Source: Gimesia maris
GTDB lineage: Bacteria > Planctomycetota > Planctomycetia > Planctomycetales > Planctomycetaceae
Assembly (NCBI RefSeq): GCF_008298035.1
Contig: NZ_CP042910.1
Location: 4,107,001 to 4,171,000 of the forward strand
Reading direction: 5' to 3'
DNA: 64,000 nt
This document shows positions 45,794-55,584 of this stretch, piece after piece. The notes under the pieces were generated by a model. The model was not told where the DNA came from, made no database searches, and saw nothing but the letters and a program-made list of their open reading frames with translations. Both the position numbers and the translations under genes were made by a program. How positions within the stretch are numbered: position 1 is the stretch's first letter; the number at the start of each line of letters is the position of its first letter.

Positions 45794-48391
45794 ATGAATC
45801 AGCCCCACGATCCTTCACAAGATCTCAAAGAGTCAGAAGTAATACAAGATGCTGCAGTGCCAAGACCCGCGCACAGACAGGCATGGATTTTCCAGGCAAA
45901 CCCGAAATATTATGATATCGTCGAAGCACTAAAGCATCTTGATCATTTCTGCTGGTCGGTCAATCAACACAAAAATAAGATTCGTGAGGGAGATCAAGTC
46001 TATCTCTGGGTTTCAGGTAAGCAAGCGGGAATCATCGCACAAGGAACTGTCTTATCAGATCCACAACTAATGAAAGAACCACCCGAAGAGCTGAAATTCC
46101 ACCAGGTAAATCAGAAACCTACCGAAGAACTGCGGGTCATGCTCCATATCGAAGAGCGTTTCAACCAGCCAATCTCACGTTCTGACCTGCTCAATGACCC
46201 AGAGCTACAATCACTGACCATCCTAAAGTCAGCACAAATGACAAACTATCCATTGACCCCAGAAGAAGCAGCGGCTTTAGAGACTAGATGTCAGCAGTCC
46301 CTGGATTTCCCTGCTAAGAGTCAACTGCAGGCTGCTTACAACAACTTTCGCAAAGATCCGGCCGAACAGTTGAGGGTCCGGATTCGCAGACACAGGGCTG
46401 AACAGCTTCGGAAACTACTTCCTCAGGGAGAGACCATGTCCCTGGAGCAATTCAATTGGGATATCTGGAATATCGAATCCCAGACACTGCTGGACGGGAA
46501 GGACATCACCGGACAAATCTTTTCCGATCAGCAATTCACGCCTGAGTTCATTGCTGAGGTCCACTCCGCTCTGGATTCAGATAAGCTGGAGTTACATGGG
46601 ATTTATCTCTGGCGTTCAGGCAGTAAAGTCTTCGCATCGAGCCTGAAAAACCTGAGCGATGCCGAAAAACTGAATCGTGTAAAAACAGCACTACGAATCC
46701 TGAATTCCACTGAGCTGTCCTCCATGGAAAAGGCGCAACAGATCCAGACGGTCCCCGGATTTGGAAGCAACTGGGCAACCGGCCTGACGATGCTGTATCA
46801 TCCCCAAGAATTCGCCATCTGGAATGCTCAGTCAACAGGAGCCCTCAAGAAGCTGGGCTATGACTGTCAGGATCTTGCCACCTTTCAGTCCTCGATCTGC
46901 CAGTTACGAAAGGAAGTCGGAGCGAGCGATTTCCTGGAACTGGACTGGTTTCTCTACCTGGTCAATCAAAACATAATCCAAATCAACCAGACAGATCAGA
47001 CATTCACCCTCGAACCCGGTAAACGATATTGGGCTATCGCGCTGGGGGAGGGATCGAGGATATGGAAAGAGTGCTATCAGCAGGGCATGATTGCAATCGG
47101 TTGGGATGAACTTGGCGATTACAGCCAGTACAAGACAAAGGAAGATTTTTCCAAAGCAATTAGTGAGTACCGCGATGATGGTACGACTCCAACAAACGAT
47201 TCCTATGCTTGTTTTCAGTTTGTGCATGAAATGAAACCGGGAGATTATGTTCTCTCCAAAAAAGGAAGAACTGAACTACTGGGCTTTGGTGTCATTGAGT
47301 CTGATTACATCTTTTCCCCTGAGCGTGCAGAATACAAAAGTATTCGAAAAGTGCGTTGGCTGAAAGAAGGCAACTGGGCACTGCCGGGAAACCCCAAATG
47401 GCCAGTCAAAACCCTGACTGATATTACCGACTATCCGCGATTCATGAATTTTGTACTGCCAATAATTTCACGTCATAAAGATGAGGCCGTCTCGATTGCC
47501 ATCGATGAGACTCCTCCATACACGCTCAACATTGCATTGGATGGAGTTTTTTTGTCAGAGGAACGTTTTAAAAATATCCTGAGTTCCATGGCCAGGAAAA
47601 AGAATGTCATCCTGCAGGGTCCACCGGGAGTCGGGAAAACGTATATTGCAAAGCGACTGGCCTACTCCCTGCTCGGTTACAAGGACGAATCCAAAGTCGA
47701 AATGGTGCAGTTTCATCAATCCTATTCCTACGAGGATTTCATCCAGGGATACCGTCCTAAAGAAACGGGTGGTTTCCAGCGTCAGGACGGCATCTTCCAT
47801 CAATTCTGCGGAAAAGCCGCTGCCGATGAATCAGAAAACTACGTTTTCATCATTGATGAAATCAACCGAGGCAACCTCAGCAAGATCTTTGGGGAACTGT
47901 TGATGCTGATCGAAGCGGACAAACGAGGTTCCGAATTCTCAATCCCTCTGACCTATGCGAAAGACCAGAGCGAACGTTTTTTCATCCCCCAGAATCTGCA
48001 TATCATAGGGATGATGAATACGGCTGATCGTTCACTGTCCATGGTAGACTATGCCCTGCGTCGGCGTTTTACCTTTATTGACCTCCAGCCTGAATTTGAA
48101 ACCGCGTCATTCCGGCATTTTATGGAGAAGAACGAAGTCGAGAGCCAGATAATTGACCTGCTGGTCAATCGCATGCATCAACTAAACGGTAAGATCCGTG
48201 CAGAAAAAACCAACCTGGGCCCCGGTTTTGAAGTCGGGCATAGCTTTTTCTGTCCTCAAGGAACAGAAGACGAACTGGGAATGGACTGGTACCGTTCGAT
48301 CATCCGTACTGAAATCGCCCCATTATTACGCGAGTACTGGTTTGATGATCTGGACCAGGCAGAAGCACAGATTTCGGATCTGCTCCAATGA
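45794..48391 (+). CDS. mcrB: McrB-like GTPase with two EVE-type domains
   Basis: McrB is the GTP-driven AAA+ motor of a modification-dependent restriction enzyme. The AAA part is at residues ~590-800: Walker A GPPGVGKTY near 610, the FHQSYSYEDFIQGYRP segment, IIDEINRGNLSK near 687, and MMNTADRSLS near 742. Before it are an EVE/PUA-like domain (~20-130, WIFQANPKYYDI then VYLWVSGKQAG), a helical region (~190-390, with TVPGFGSNWATG), and a second EVE-like domain (~405-540, YWAIALGEG then KPGDYVLSKKG). The usual McrB has a single DNA-recognition domain. The start is ATG 45794; an in-frame TTG lies 24 bases upstream. mcrC follows with ATGA. Confidence 0.88.
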   Translation: MNQPHDPSQDLKESEVIQDAAVPRPAHRQAWIFQANPKYYDIVEALKHLDHFCWSVNQHKNKIREGDQVYLWVSGKQAGIIAQGTVLSDPQLMKEPPEELKFHQVNQKPTEELRVMLHIEERFNQPISRSDLLNDPELQSLTILKSAQMTNYPLTPEEAAALETRCQQSLDFPAKSQLQAAYNNFRKDPAEQLRVRIRRHRAEQLRKLLPQGETMSLEQFNWDIWNIESQTLLDGKDITGQIFSDQQFTPEFIAEVHSALDSDKLELHGIYLWRSGSKVFASSLKNLSDAEKLNRVKTALRILNSTELSSMEKAQQIQTVPGFGSNWATGLTMLYHPQEFAIWNAQSTGALKKLGYDCQDLATFQSSICQLRKEVGASDFLELDWFLYLVNQNIIQINQTDQTFTLEPGKRYWAIALGEGSRIWKECYQQGMIAIGWDELGDYSQYKTKEDFSKAISEYRDDGTTPTNDSYACFQFVHEMKPGDYVLSKKGRTELLGFGVIESDYIFSPERAEYKSIRKVRWLKEGNWALPGNPKWPVKTLTDITDYPRFMNFVLPIISRHKDEAVSIAIDETPPYTLNIALDGVFLSEERFKNILSSMARKKNVILQGPPGVGKTYIAKRLAYSLLGYKDESKVEMVQFHQSYSYEDFIQGYRPKETGGFQRQDGIFHQFCGKAAADESENYVFIIDEINRGNLSKIFGELLMLIEADKRGSEFSIPLTYAKDQSERFFIPQNLHIIGMMNTADRSLSMVDYALRRRFTFIDLQPEFETASFRHFMEKNEVESQIIDLLVNRMHQLNGKIRAEKTNLGPGFEVGHSFFCPQGTEDELGMDWYRSIIRTEIAPLLREYWFDDLDQAEAQISDLLQ

Positions 48392-49476
48392 CGATTCCTA
48401 TCCAAAATATCTACTATCTGCTCTGTTATGCCTGGGACAAACTTCAGGAGGGGCAGATCGTCTCGGTCTCGCCTGAGGATTGCCAGACGACTGCGGAATT
48501 GTTTGCCCGGGTCCTGGATTCAGGCGTCACCCACCTTCTGAAACGGGGACTCGACCGGAATTATATTTCCGAAGAGATTGAGACCAGCAGCCTGCGTGGC
48601 AAATTTGATATCACAACGACGATCAAACAGAACCTGCTCCGCAAAAGCCGGGTTCATTGTGTGGTTGATTCTTTCAGCTACGACGTACCCCACAACCGCA
48701 TCATTAAAGCCACACTTCGCAATCTACTGCGCTGCCGGGAACTGGATCGGGACCAGCGCGATCGCCTGTTGCGTCTCTACCGGCGTCTGCATGATGTGAG
48801 TGATATCAAACTCACTCCCAAAGATTTCAACAACGTGCAACTACACCGCAATAACGCATGGTACGGCTTTCTGCTGCAGGTCTGTCGCCTGATTTATGAC
48901 AATCTCCTGATCAACGAAGAAACCGGCGATTCACAATTTCGGGATTTTTTGCGGGATGAACGACAGATGGCCCGCCTGTTTGAAAATTTCGTGTTCAATT
49001 TTTATCGCAAGGAGCAATCGGTATTCAAAGTCAAAAGTGAACTGCTTACCTGGCAGGGCGTTGACGCCACGCCCGAGGATCAACAGTTTCTGCCCCGCAT
49101 GCGAACCGATGTCTCACTGGACTCCTCTACTCGTAAAATTGTGCTGGATGCCAAATACTACAAGGACAGTTTACAGAGCTTCCACGGGAACTCATCTGTG
49201 CATTCCGAAAACCTTTATCAACTGTTTGCATATCTGAAAAATTTTTATCTGAAAAATATCCAAAATGGTGATTCCCGTCCGATCGAAGGAATACTGCTCT
49301 ATCCCACGACGGGACAATCTCTATCGCTCAACTATGAAATTCACGGCCATTCCATCCGCATTGTAACCCTGAATCTGAATACCAGTTGGAAGGAGATCCG
49401 CCAGCAGCTCTTGAACATTCTGGAACCGAATCCCCTGAGCCTTACTCTACCCGTCTTGGAGAATCCGGAACATTAA
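48388..49476 (+). CDS. mcrC: McrC-like nuclease subunit
   Basis: McrC is the nuclease that McrB activates. The 362 residues begin PIQNIYYLLCYAWD, a hallmark of the family, followed by LRGKFDI and a VPHNRIIKATL segment. The PD-(D/E)XK site is near residue 245-258 (MRTDVSLD, then VLDAKYY). The sequence appears complete. It overlaps mcrB by four bases, so the two are made in fixed proportion. With two EVE domains in McrB, the pair should recognise modified DNA, but which base cannot be told. Confidence 0.9.
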   Translation: MTIPIQNIYYLLCYAWDKLQEGQIVSVSPEDCQTTAELFARVLDSGVTHLLKRGLDRNYISEEIETSSLRGKFDITTTIKQNLLRKSRVHCVVDSFSYDVPHNRIIKATLRNLLRCRELDRDQRDRLLRLYRRLHDVSDIKLTPKDFNNVQLHRNNAWYGFLLQVCRLIYDNLLINEETGDSQFRDFLRDERQMARLFENFVFNFYRKEQSVFKVKSELLTWQGVDATPEDQQFLPRMRTDVSLDSSTRKIVLDAKYYKDSLQSFHGNSSVHSENLYQLFAYLKNFYLKNIQNGDSRPIEGILLYPTTGQSLSLNYEIHGHSIRIVTLNLNTSWKEIRQQLLNILEPNPLSLTLPVLENPEH

Positions 49477-49621
49477 ACCTGAGAATGTCCTCTTATCTGA
49501 CAAACTCGCTGATCCGATGCGCGATAGGAAATCGATTCATAGGGTATGTTTTCAATCAACTGCTCAATGGATTCGATAAAACGACTTCCCTACTGATTGT
49601 TAAATCCATCGATTTTTCCAT

Positions 49622-50314
49622 TTAAGGTAAAAGCTGAATCGCCGTCTCTGCAATAACAGGCCATACCTTTTTATGCTGGAAATAGATCGCCGCCAGGTCA
49701 TGTGTATCCCCTCCCCGGGTGTAGAGCTTGCCTCCGATGTCAATGCAGAGCTGTGGCATCATATCCTTCAACAGGAACCAATAGCGATAGGCAGGGTCCA
49801 ACTCTCCCTTAACCAGTCTTTTGAGGTAATCTGAATTTTTCAATGTTGGGAAACAATTGAACCACGCATCCTGCCTCCCACAACCAAATCCTGATGAGTC
49901 CAGGAATCCATTTCGGCATTCCCAGTTGTCCAGCCGCCCCGTTGCGTGTGTTAGAAACTCACAGATAAATCGAAACGCGATCGTTGATGGTGTCGATGGA
50001 GGGAGCTTCTGCGGAACATCATCCCCTATGGACTGGCATAACTCATCCAGAAAGACTCCCGGATCAACGGCCATACGCTCTGACCAGTCCGGCCAGACTC
50101 CTGGAGTACATCCATATGATAAGTGAAGGCTCCCCTCTCGATTGATACTGAGAGCTGAGGAGAAACCTGCTTCCAGTTCAATGAGGCTGAGGCAGTCATA
50201 CTGCCCGCCACCGGGGTGTGTCTCAATCAGGAAAAAACGATCCGGAAATCGTCTCCAAAACTCGGTTATCAGCCGCCAGGAAAGGATTTCCTGTAATTGT
50301 CTGCCTGAATTCAT
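49622..50314 (-). CDS. Possible TY-Chap family peptide chaperone
   Basis: A 230-residue protein. The segment FFLIETHPGGGQYDCLSLIE near residues 27-46 resembles what I remember of the TY-Chap (YopN/CesT/YbjN-like) chaperone families, which Aravind and colleagues linked to conflict systems. The rest alternates short strands and helices, with no catalytic signature. It is convergent with mcrC and shares direction with the RecB/UPF1 gene, from which it is separated by 243 bases. Identification rests on one motif, so it may be another small planctomycete family. Confidence 0.4.
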   Translation of the reverse strand: MNSGRQLQEILSWRLITEFWRRFPDRFFLIETHPGGGQYDCLSLIELEAGFSSALSINREGSLHLSYGCTPGVWPDWSERMAVDPGVFLDELCQSIGDDVPQKLPPSTPSTIAFRFICEFLTHATGRLDNWECRNGFLDSSGFGCGRQDAWFNCFPTLKNSDYLKRLVKGELDPAYRYWFLLKDMMPQLCIDIGGKLYTRGGDTHDLAAIYFQHKKVWPVIAETAIQLLP

Positions 50315-50557
50315 CTAAGTGGGTTCCTTTTGATCTGCGCACTGACCTGCCCCGTTCCAGATGCCGACAACATCGACGGCGACCAGTGTCAGCACCAGTA
50401 AGACTTCCTGTAGTAACTCTACTTGCGTGCCATCGGCAGTTACTGATGCCAATTGATCAGCCGCTCCCTGAATTCTTTAACTACACCTGGCTCTTCCGCA
50501 ACCCAGTTTTCATCTTTCCCCTCGTTGGCACACTCAGGAAATAGCGTTAATCTGATT
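50315..50557. other. Gap between two minus-strand genes
   Basis: This stretch, downstream of the RecB/UPF1 gene and upstream of the 50314 gene, shows no supported coding region or clear hairpin. Confidence 0.4.
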
Positions 50558-53500
50558 TCAGCGGGCTTCATCCAACAGTCGGCAAAACAGGTTCACACAC
50601 TCGATTTCCCGCGTGGAATTGACCGAGGTATGTGCAATCGCCGGATCTCCTACAATGATTGCCAGGCTTTTTGCCCTGGAAACAGCAACATTCAGCCGGT
50701 TTTTATTGAGGACGAACTCCAACCCGCGACTGCCATACTCCCCTGCACTGCAGCACATCGAGACAATCACCACCGGTGCTTCCTGTCCCTGAAATTTATC
50801 CACCGACCCCACGCGGGCTCCCTCAGGCAAGCGGTCACGCAATTTTCGCACCTGCATGTTGTAAGGGGCAACATACAGAATATCTTCGATCTGAAGTGTC
50901 CCCAGCAGGCTCTGGTCCTCTCCAGTGTGCTGGCACGCCAGTAACTCCCGCGTCAACTCCACAATCCGCTCGACCTCTTCATCACTGGCCTGCGTATTGC
51001 CAGTATGTTCTACCGGAGAAAACAGAACCCCCGCCTGTCTGTCTCCCAAATGTCCGGCCCATCCCGGACTTTTTATGATCCGGTGGGCGGTTCCGGGGTG
51101 AGATTTCAGATTCCCCTCATAGACCATCTGGGAAATGAATTCACAGACCCCGGGATGCATCCGCCAGGTCTGATCCAGAAAGATTCCCAGCTGATCAGGA
51201 ACGACGGCATGGTCCCTTAACAGATACTCCAGCAGTGACTGCCCGCTTTCTCCCGGGTGTACCCCCTGCGTCGGCTGACCGAGCTGCATCTGATCCCCGA
51301 TCAACACCAGATTCCGTGCGGATTGACACATCCCGGCCAGATTGGCAATCGAAACCTGTCCTGCTTCATCAATGAACAGATAATCCAGCCGTGACTCCAT
51401 TTCGGGTTGAGAGAACAGCCAGGCCGTGCCTCCAATCAGTCCCCCCTGGTAAACGTCGGCAGCTGCCGCGCCACTCTGAATATGCTGCAGTCCCGCATAT
51501 TTCTCAAACAGGGGTTCCTCATCTGATCCGCCGACTTTAATCCCCTCAAACACATCGCCCATCCGCTCACCACAGGCACTCATCACATTCAGGATGGCCT
51601 GATGGCTGTTGGAAGTGATCCCCACGTTTTTCCCATTCTGCAACAAATCGGTGATAATATGCGACGCAGTATAGGTTTTCCCGGCTCCCGGGGGTCCCTG
51701 AATGCAGAGTGTTGAGTCTTCCATCTCGCGAACCACTTCCAGGCAGTTTTCGAGTAAGTCCGCCTCACTGTTGAGGACACTTAATTTCCTGTATCCGGGG
51801 TAATTCCCCAATTGAGGAGGCTGCCGGAGCAGGAATTTGTGAAAAGCCCCTGGAATGTCTCGGCTCTCTGACCAGCGTTCAGCCAGCCGCCCAATGGCAC
51901 TCTCAATTGCTCCGGGGCTGACAAATTCATCAGGGATCAGCGACAGTCGCTCGGGCATGGCTGCGTCTGGCAACTGGTTTACCTTGGCCGCAGAAATCTT
52001 GAGTACCACACTCCCCTCAGAATCAAATTCATGAATCTCGACGCGGGTACTCAGATCATGCGAGAAAAATGCTTTTTTGCCGGCAGCCAGCTTCGTATCC
52101 TGCTGGGGGTCGAATTCGTAGCGATAACCTCGAGAACGCTTGATTGTCACCGGCGGCTCACCTGTCAGGGTCAGGCCCCCCAGGCAATCCAGTTCCTCGA
52201 TCAGCTCCAGCTCCGATTTGTCAGCCCTGTCAAACATCGCCCACCAGACCGGTTTGGCCTCCCGCCGATGAAATTCCAACAGGTACGCCAGCATCTCCTG
52301 AACCTGCCAGTGATCCTGTTGCTCTGCCCGTTCCTTATCTGTTTCAGGTATCTCATCTTTGAGCTGTCGGGCTAACTGCTGACGTTCCAAAACATCCTGA
52401 TTCTGGGGTGGGGGCTCTGCCTGTGCAGGATCATTCGCCGGGCGGGAACCATTGGTACCGGGGACATAATCCACTCCCTGTTCACGCTGACGATCCCACA
52501 GCCAGGCCGCCAGTTCATAGGTCGATACACAGTCTTCTTCGTTGTAATCCCGAATCTGCTTGAGGAGGGGTGACTGCCGCCAGTCGGGTGATTCCCCCCG
52601 CTCCAGCCAGTTGGCATAGAACACTATAGATCCCACCGCATCCTGCACATCCCCTGCCCGTTTCTCCTTGTAGAGTTTTTCCACTGTCTTCAGACTGTAA
52701 TTGCGTGCCCCCAGTAACAGCCCTTTCCGAACTACCTGATACAGGTCGACCAGGACTCCCTGCCGCAGTAACTGGTCGACTTCTTCTTCCCGCGTCGCGT
52801 AGCGGCTCATCAGGCGTTTCAGGGCCGACTGTTCATAAGGGGCATAATGATAGACGTGCATGGCGGGATCTGCCTGCCAGCGCTGATAAACCCAGTCAAT
52901 AAACGCTTCGAAGGAACGCCGCTCTTCCCGCTCATTATGAGCCCACCAGTCATGGAATACGGGTTGCCCATCTGCCAGGGTCACTGCCCCCAGCAGATAT
53001 TCCAGGCCTCCATCGACCAGTGAATACCCCTCAATATCAAAATACACATCTCCCGTTGAGGGAGGCGGCAGCATGGTCAGCCCGGAACCAGGGTTCAGCG
53101 GGTCGGGACGCAGGATACGATAGGTTGGCTGAATAACAGCCCCCTCCGGCGCCGACTCCTCATTCTGGCGGGTCATGACCTGTAATGCAGCCTGTTCGAC
53201 CAGACGCAAGCGAATTTCCTCGCTCAGTTTCGGAACGTGCTGGTCTGTCGCCTGCGCCAGTTCTGCAACGGTTTGAATACCGGCTGCATTCAACTTCTTG
53301 ATCTGGCCCTTGGAAATACCGGCCACCTGAAACAGATGATCGTGTTCCAGCAGAATCTGTTCTGCATGGGACTGCCAGTCAAAATGATCAGCCCGGGGGT
53401 CAGGATACGGAGGTGCCGTCTCGGCATCAAATTCGTCCATCTGACGCAGAAAGGCCTGTTTGAGTCTCAGGTAATAGTAATAATAATCATCTGTCCGAAA

Positions 53501-54022
53501 CCGTTTTTGCTCACCATTCCCAAGTACCACCTGCATCCACTCAGGCCGGGTTCCCTGCAGGGCTTCCAGCATTTCGGAATAGCAGCACAGCTGAATCAAA
53601 AAATAGGGTTTGACCTTGCGGGCCAGTTTGGTATCCCAGACTTCGTACAGCGAGCCAGCATCAGCACTGCGTACCAGGAAATCGGTCATACCACGAAAAG
53701 GCGCTGATTCCAGTGTCCCCTGATAGATGATTTCACGCTGTTGCTGCATCGCCTGAAGTGTGGCCTGGCAGTCCCCGCGATCGACGCGGGGAATTTCACA
53801 GACATCCCGACCATCTGCTTTAAGACCGGCAAGAAATTTTGCCTCATACTGATTACCGGCATCGGTAATCAGCCGCCCCTCTTCACTCATTTCGTCAGGT
53901 GTCACTCTCTCGGGTTGTTCCAGGCGCATACGCTGCATCCAGCTGGCGTAGGGAGACTCCATGAATCGTATCAGGTCGGAGGGTGAGTAAAAAAGCTGAC
54001 GGGAGTCGGGATCACGAAACAT
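50558..54022 (-). CDS. RecB-like nuclease fused to UPF1-type helicase (TM0106 family)
   Basis: A 1154-residue protein. The N-terminus is a TM0106-type RecB/Cas4-like nuclease (YSPSDLIRFMESPYASWMQR, then EVWDTKLARKVKP near 130 with the Asp and Lys of the active site). A RNase H-like segment follows (YFDIEGYSL near 330, EDCVSTYELAAW near 500). The C-terminal third is a superfamily 1B helicase: Walker A GPPGAGKTYTA near 775, IDEAGQVSIA near 885, DKFQGQE and NVAVSRAK near 1110. I choose ATG 54022, where the family similarity begins, since the upstream frame overlaps the neighbouring gene. The domains imply unwinding and cleavage of nucleic acid. Confidence 0.88.
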   Translation of the reverse strand: MFRDPDSRQLFYSPSDLIRFMESPYASWMQRMRLEQPERVTPDEMSEEGRLITDAGNQYEAKFLAGLKADGRDVCEIPRVDRGDCQATLQAMQQQREIIYQGTLESAPFRGMTDFLVRSADAGSLYEVWDTKLARKVKPYFLIQLCCYSEMLEALQGTRPEWMQVVLGNGEQKRFRTDDYYYYYLRLKQAFLRQMDEFDAETAPPYPDPRADHFDWQSHAEQILLEHDHLFQVAGISKGQIKKLNAAGIQTVAELAQATDQHVPKLSEEIRLRLVEQAALQVMTRQNEESAPEGAVIQPTYRILRPDPLNPGSGLTMLPPPSTGDVYFDIEGYSLVDGGLEYLLGAVTLADGQPVFHDWWAHNEREERRSFEAFIDWVYQRWQADPAMHVYHYAPYEQSALKRLMSRYATREEEVDQLLRQGVLVDLYQVVRKGLLLGARNYSLKTVEKLYKEKRAGDVQDAVGSIVFYANWLERGESPDWRQSPLLKQIRDYNEEDCVSTYELAAWLWDRQREQGVDYVPGTNGSRPANDPAQAEPPPQNQDVLERQQLARQLKDEIPETDKERAEQQDHWQVQEMLAYLLEFHRREAKPVWWAMFDRADKSELELIEELDCLGGLTLTGEPPVTIKRSRGYRYEFDPQQDTKLAAGKKAFFSHDLSTRVEIHEFDSEGSVVLKISAAKVNQLPDAAMPERLSLIPDEFVSPGAIESAIGRLAERWSESRDIPGAFHKFLLRQPPQLGNYPGYRKLSVLNSEADLLENCLEVVREMEDSTLCIQGPPGAGKTYTASHIITDLLQNGKNVGITSNSHQAILNVMSACGERMGDVFEGIKVGGSDEEPLFEKYAGLQHIQSGAAAADVYQGGLIGGTAWLFSQPEMESRLDYLFIDEAGQVSIANLAGMCQSARNLVLIGDQMQLGQPTQGVHPGESGQSLLEYLLRDHAVVPDQLGIFLDQTWRMHPGVCEFISQMVYEGNLKSHPGTAHRIIKSPGWAGHLGDRQAGVLFSPVEHTGNTQASDEEVERIVELTRELLACQHTGEDQSLLGTLQIEDILYVAPYNMQVRKLRDRLPEGARVGSVDKFQGQEAPVVIVSMCCSAGEYGSRGLEFVLNKNRLNVAVSRAKSLAIIVGDPAIAHTSVNSTREIECVNLFCRLLDEAR

Positions 54023-54110
54023 GCTGGACTTTCTATGTGGTGGGTGACGCCGGGAATCGGGCGTCATAATTAACGGACTGACAGCACAAGAGGGAATTCC
54101 ACATCTCTGA

Positions 54111-54791
54111 TCAGGATCTGGCCGGTTTGAGCGGAGGGTAACACAACAGTCCCCAGTCCCGGTCCGCTCCATGATCGGCAAAAACATGCAGCATGGCCGG
54201 CAGCAGGCAGTCCAGCAGCATGACACAGCGTTTCAGGGAGGTTCGGTTCAACTTCCCGCCGTAAGTGGCAGCTCCATGCACCAGTTGGCAGCGCAACAGG
54301 TAAACGCGCTCCAGGCAGCGTTCCAGGATCATGACCCAGCGCTGTTCCAGATACCAGGTCCGCGCATCAAACATCGACTTTTTGGACTGCCGGGCTCGTT
54401 TCAGGGAAGGTTCTTTCCAATAGAAATTGCTCAGGTACTCATCCTCCAGCAGAGTCATCACCAGCTGCTTATGCTCCTGCAGGGTCGCACTGATCACTTC
54501 TGACTGATCGAGATTCAGAACGACTTCACAAAAGCGTTTCCAGCACTCCCGATCACCACGGGGGTCGTTTCGGTCGGGATCCCATTGACCATAGAGAGCG
54601 TTAAAGGCAATCCACTGATTGATCAGAGCCTGATCCAGTTGCGTCGCCTCCATCAGCGACTGGGACTGGTCCAGCCAGCTGCAACAGCGATGAAAGCGGA
54701 TATTCGTGGGATGATCCGGCTGGTGATCCTGTAAACGTGTTTTATGGGGTTTCCACCGCCGGCGCAGATCTCTCACAGTCAGTTTGGTCAT
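54111..54791 (-). CDS. HEPN-like protein
   Basis: A 226-residue helical protein with a start at ATG 54791 and AAGGTGAG five to six bases upstream; the frame extends further, but the extension lacks such support. Near the C-terminus is LLRCQLVHGAATYGG, an R-x4-H motif (RCQLVH) typical of Apea/RiboL-like HEPN domains, whose members are often ribonucleases in defence and toxin systems. The FNALYGQWDPD segment near residue 60 is also seen in HEPN proteins. It lies 88 bases ahead of the RecB/UPF1 start in the same direction and probably shares its transcript. RNase activity is inference from the motif. Confidence 0.6.
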   Translation of the reverse strand: MTKLTVRDLRRRWKPHKTRLQDHQPDHPTNIRFHRCCSWLDQSQSLMEATQLDQALINQWIAFNALYGQWDPDRNDPRGDRECWKRFCEVVLNLDQSEVISATLQEHKQLVMTLLEDEYLSNFYWKEPSLKRARQSKKSMFDARTWYLEQRWVMILERCLERVYLLRCQLVHGAATYGGKLNRTSLKRCVMLLDCLLPAMLHVFADHGADRDWGLLCYPPLKPARS

Positions 54792-55027
54792 GGTAGGGCT
54801 CACCTTTGTCTCAACGTTCAACGTGACATGCATCCCTCCCTGATTCTTGTCTGGGCTCTGTGTGCCGCTGATCCGCCGCAGACTCTCTGAGAGCGGCAAT
54901 CTGACTCTCCCTGAACAGTTTCTTCCTGAATACAGCTCAGCGAGTGAAAACACTGGCAGGCATAATCTCATCATGACGCCTGCCCTTAAAAAACCCTACA
55001 CTACAGTACCCATGCCGTACACTGAAA

Positions 55028-55450
55028 TCAATCAAGCTTTTCTCGTGAGGCATCAACTTCAAGTCCATGTACCTGACCGTTCCCGCTTGCAGTTCGCGTA
55101 TGCCAGTATGCCCAGAGAATGAATACTCCCTGCAATGGGAGCCGCAGCAGGTGAATGATCGGAGGGGCCGGCAGGATCTCCTGATGCTGATAGAGATAAA
55201 TATTTGCGGGGAACACCGCAATCAACAAAATCATGATCCCCCATGCCGCCGGATGAGAAAACCGGGGAATCAGCAACAGTCCCCCCAGCAGAATCTCAAA
55301 GACACCGCTCACAAATACCAGTTCATCATGCAGAGGAAAGTATGGCGGCATGATCTTCAGAAAGAAACCAGGATTGACCAGGTGCATTGTGCCCGCTCCG
55401 ATCATGAACATTGCGAGCAGATACTTCGATATCAGTTTTAACGGAGGCAT
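55028..55450 (-). CDS. DoxX family membrane protein
   Basis: A 140-residue protein with four hydrophobic segments, beginning with YLLAMFMIGAGTMHLVNP, followed by FEILLGGLLLIP and a third and fourth segment. The layout matches short DoxX/DoxD-like integral membrane proteins. Substrate or partner is unknown; DoxX relatives often accompany redox enzymes, and the next gene upstream encodes a thioredoxin-fold DsbA/FrnE-type protein, in the same direction, 134 bases away with a palindromic repeat between them. Confidence 0.75.
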   Translation of the reverse strand: MPPLKLISKYLLAMFMIGAGTMHLVNPGFFLKIMPPYFPLHDELVFVSGVFEILLGGLLLIPRFSHPAAWGIMILLIAVFPANIYLYQHQEILPAPPIIHLLRLPLQGVFILWAYWHTRTASGNGQVHGLEVDASREKLD

Positions 55451-55478
55451 GACCAGATCTTTCTAAAGCGTATCGCAA

Positions 55479-55542
55479 TTAACCATAGCGTCTCTCGATC
55501 TATTATACTCGGTCCGAATGAACCTGGAGACGCTACAGTTAA
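55479..55542. repeat. 64-bp palindromic element, well-preserved copy
   Basis: The 16-base ends TTAACCATAGCGTCTC (55479-55494) and GAGACGCTACAGTTAA (55527-55542) are inverted repeats with 14 of 16 pairs. Similarity to 13160-13241 continues to about 55560 (GTCTAAAA). It has no coding capacity. It is probably a MITE-like or REP-like element, between the DoxX and FrnE-type genes. Confidence 0.65.
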
Positions 55543-55584
55543 ACTGGACACAGTCTAAAAGACAGGATGGGAATGCTTCCAGGG

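Noticed and set aside
17492-49476. A type III CRISPR or Rtc RNA-repair locus feeding the CARF regulator
   Set aside because: I saw no repeat-spacer array, no Cas10/Csm-like gene and no RtcA/RtcB motif in the window.
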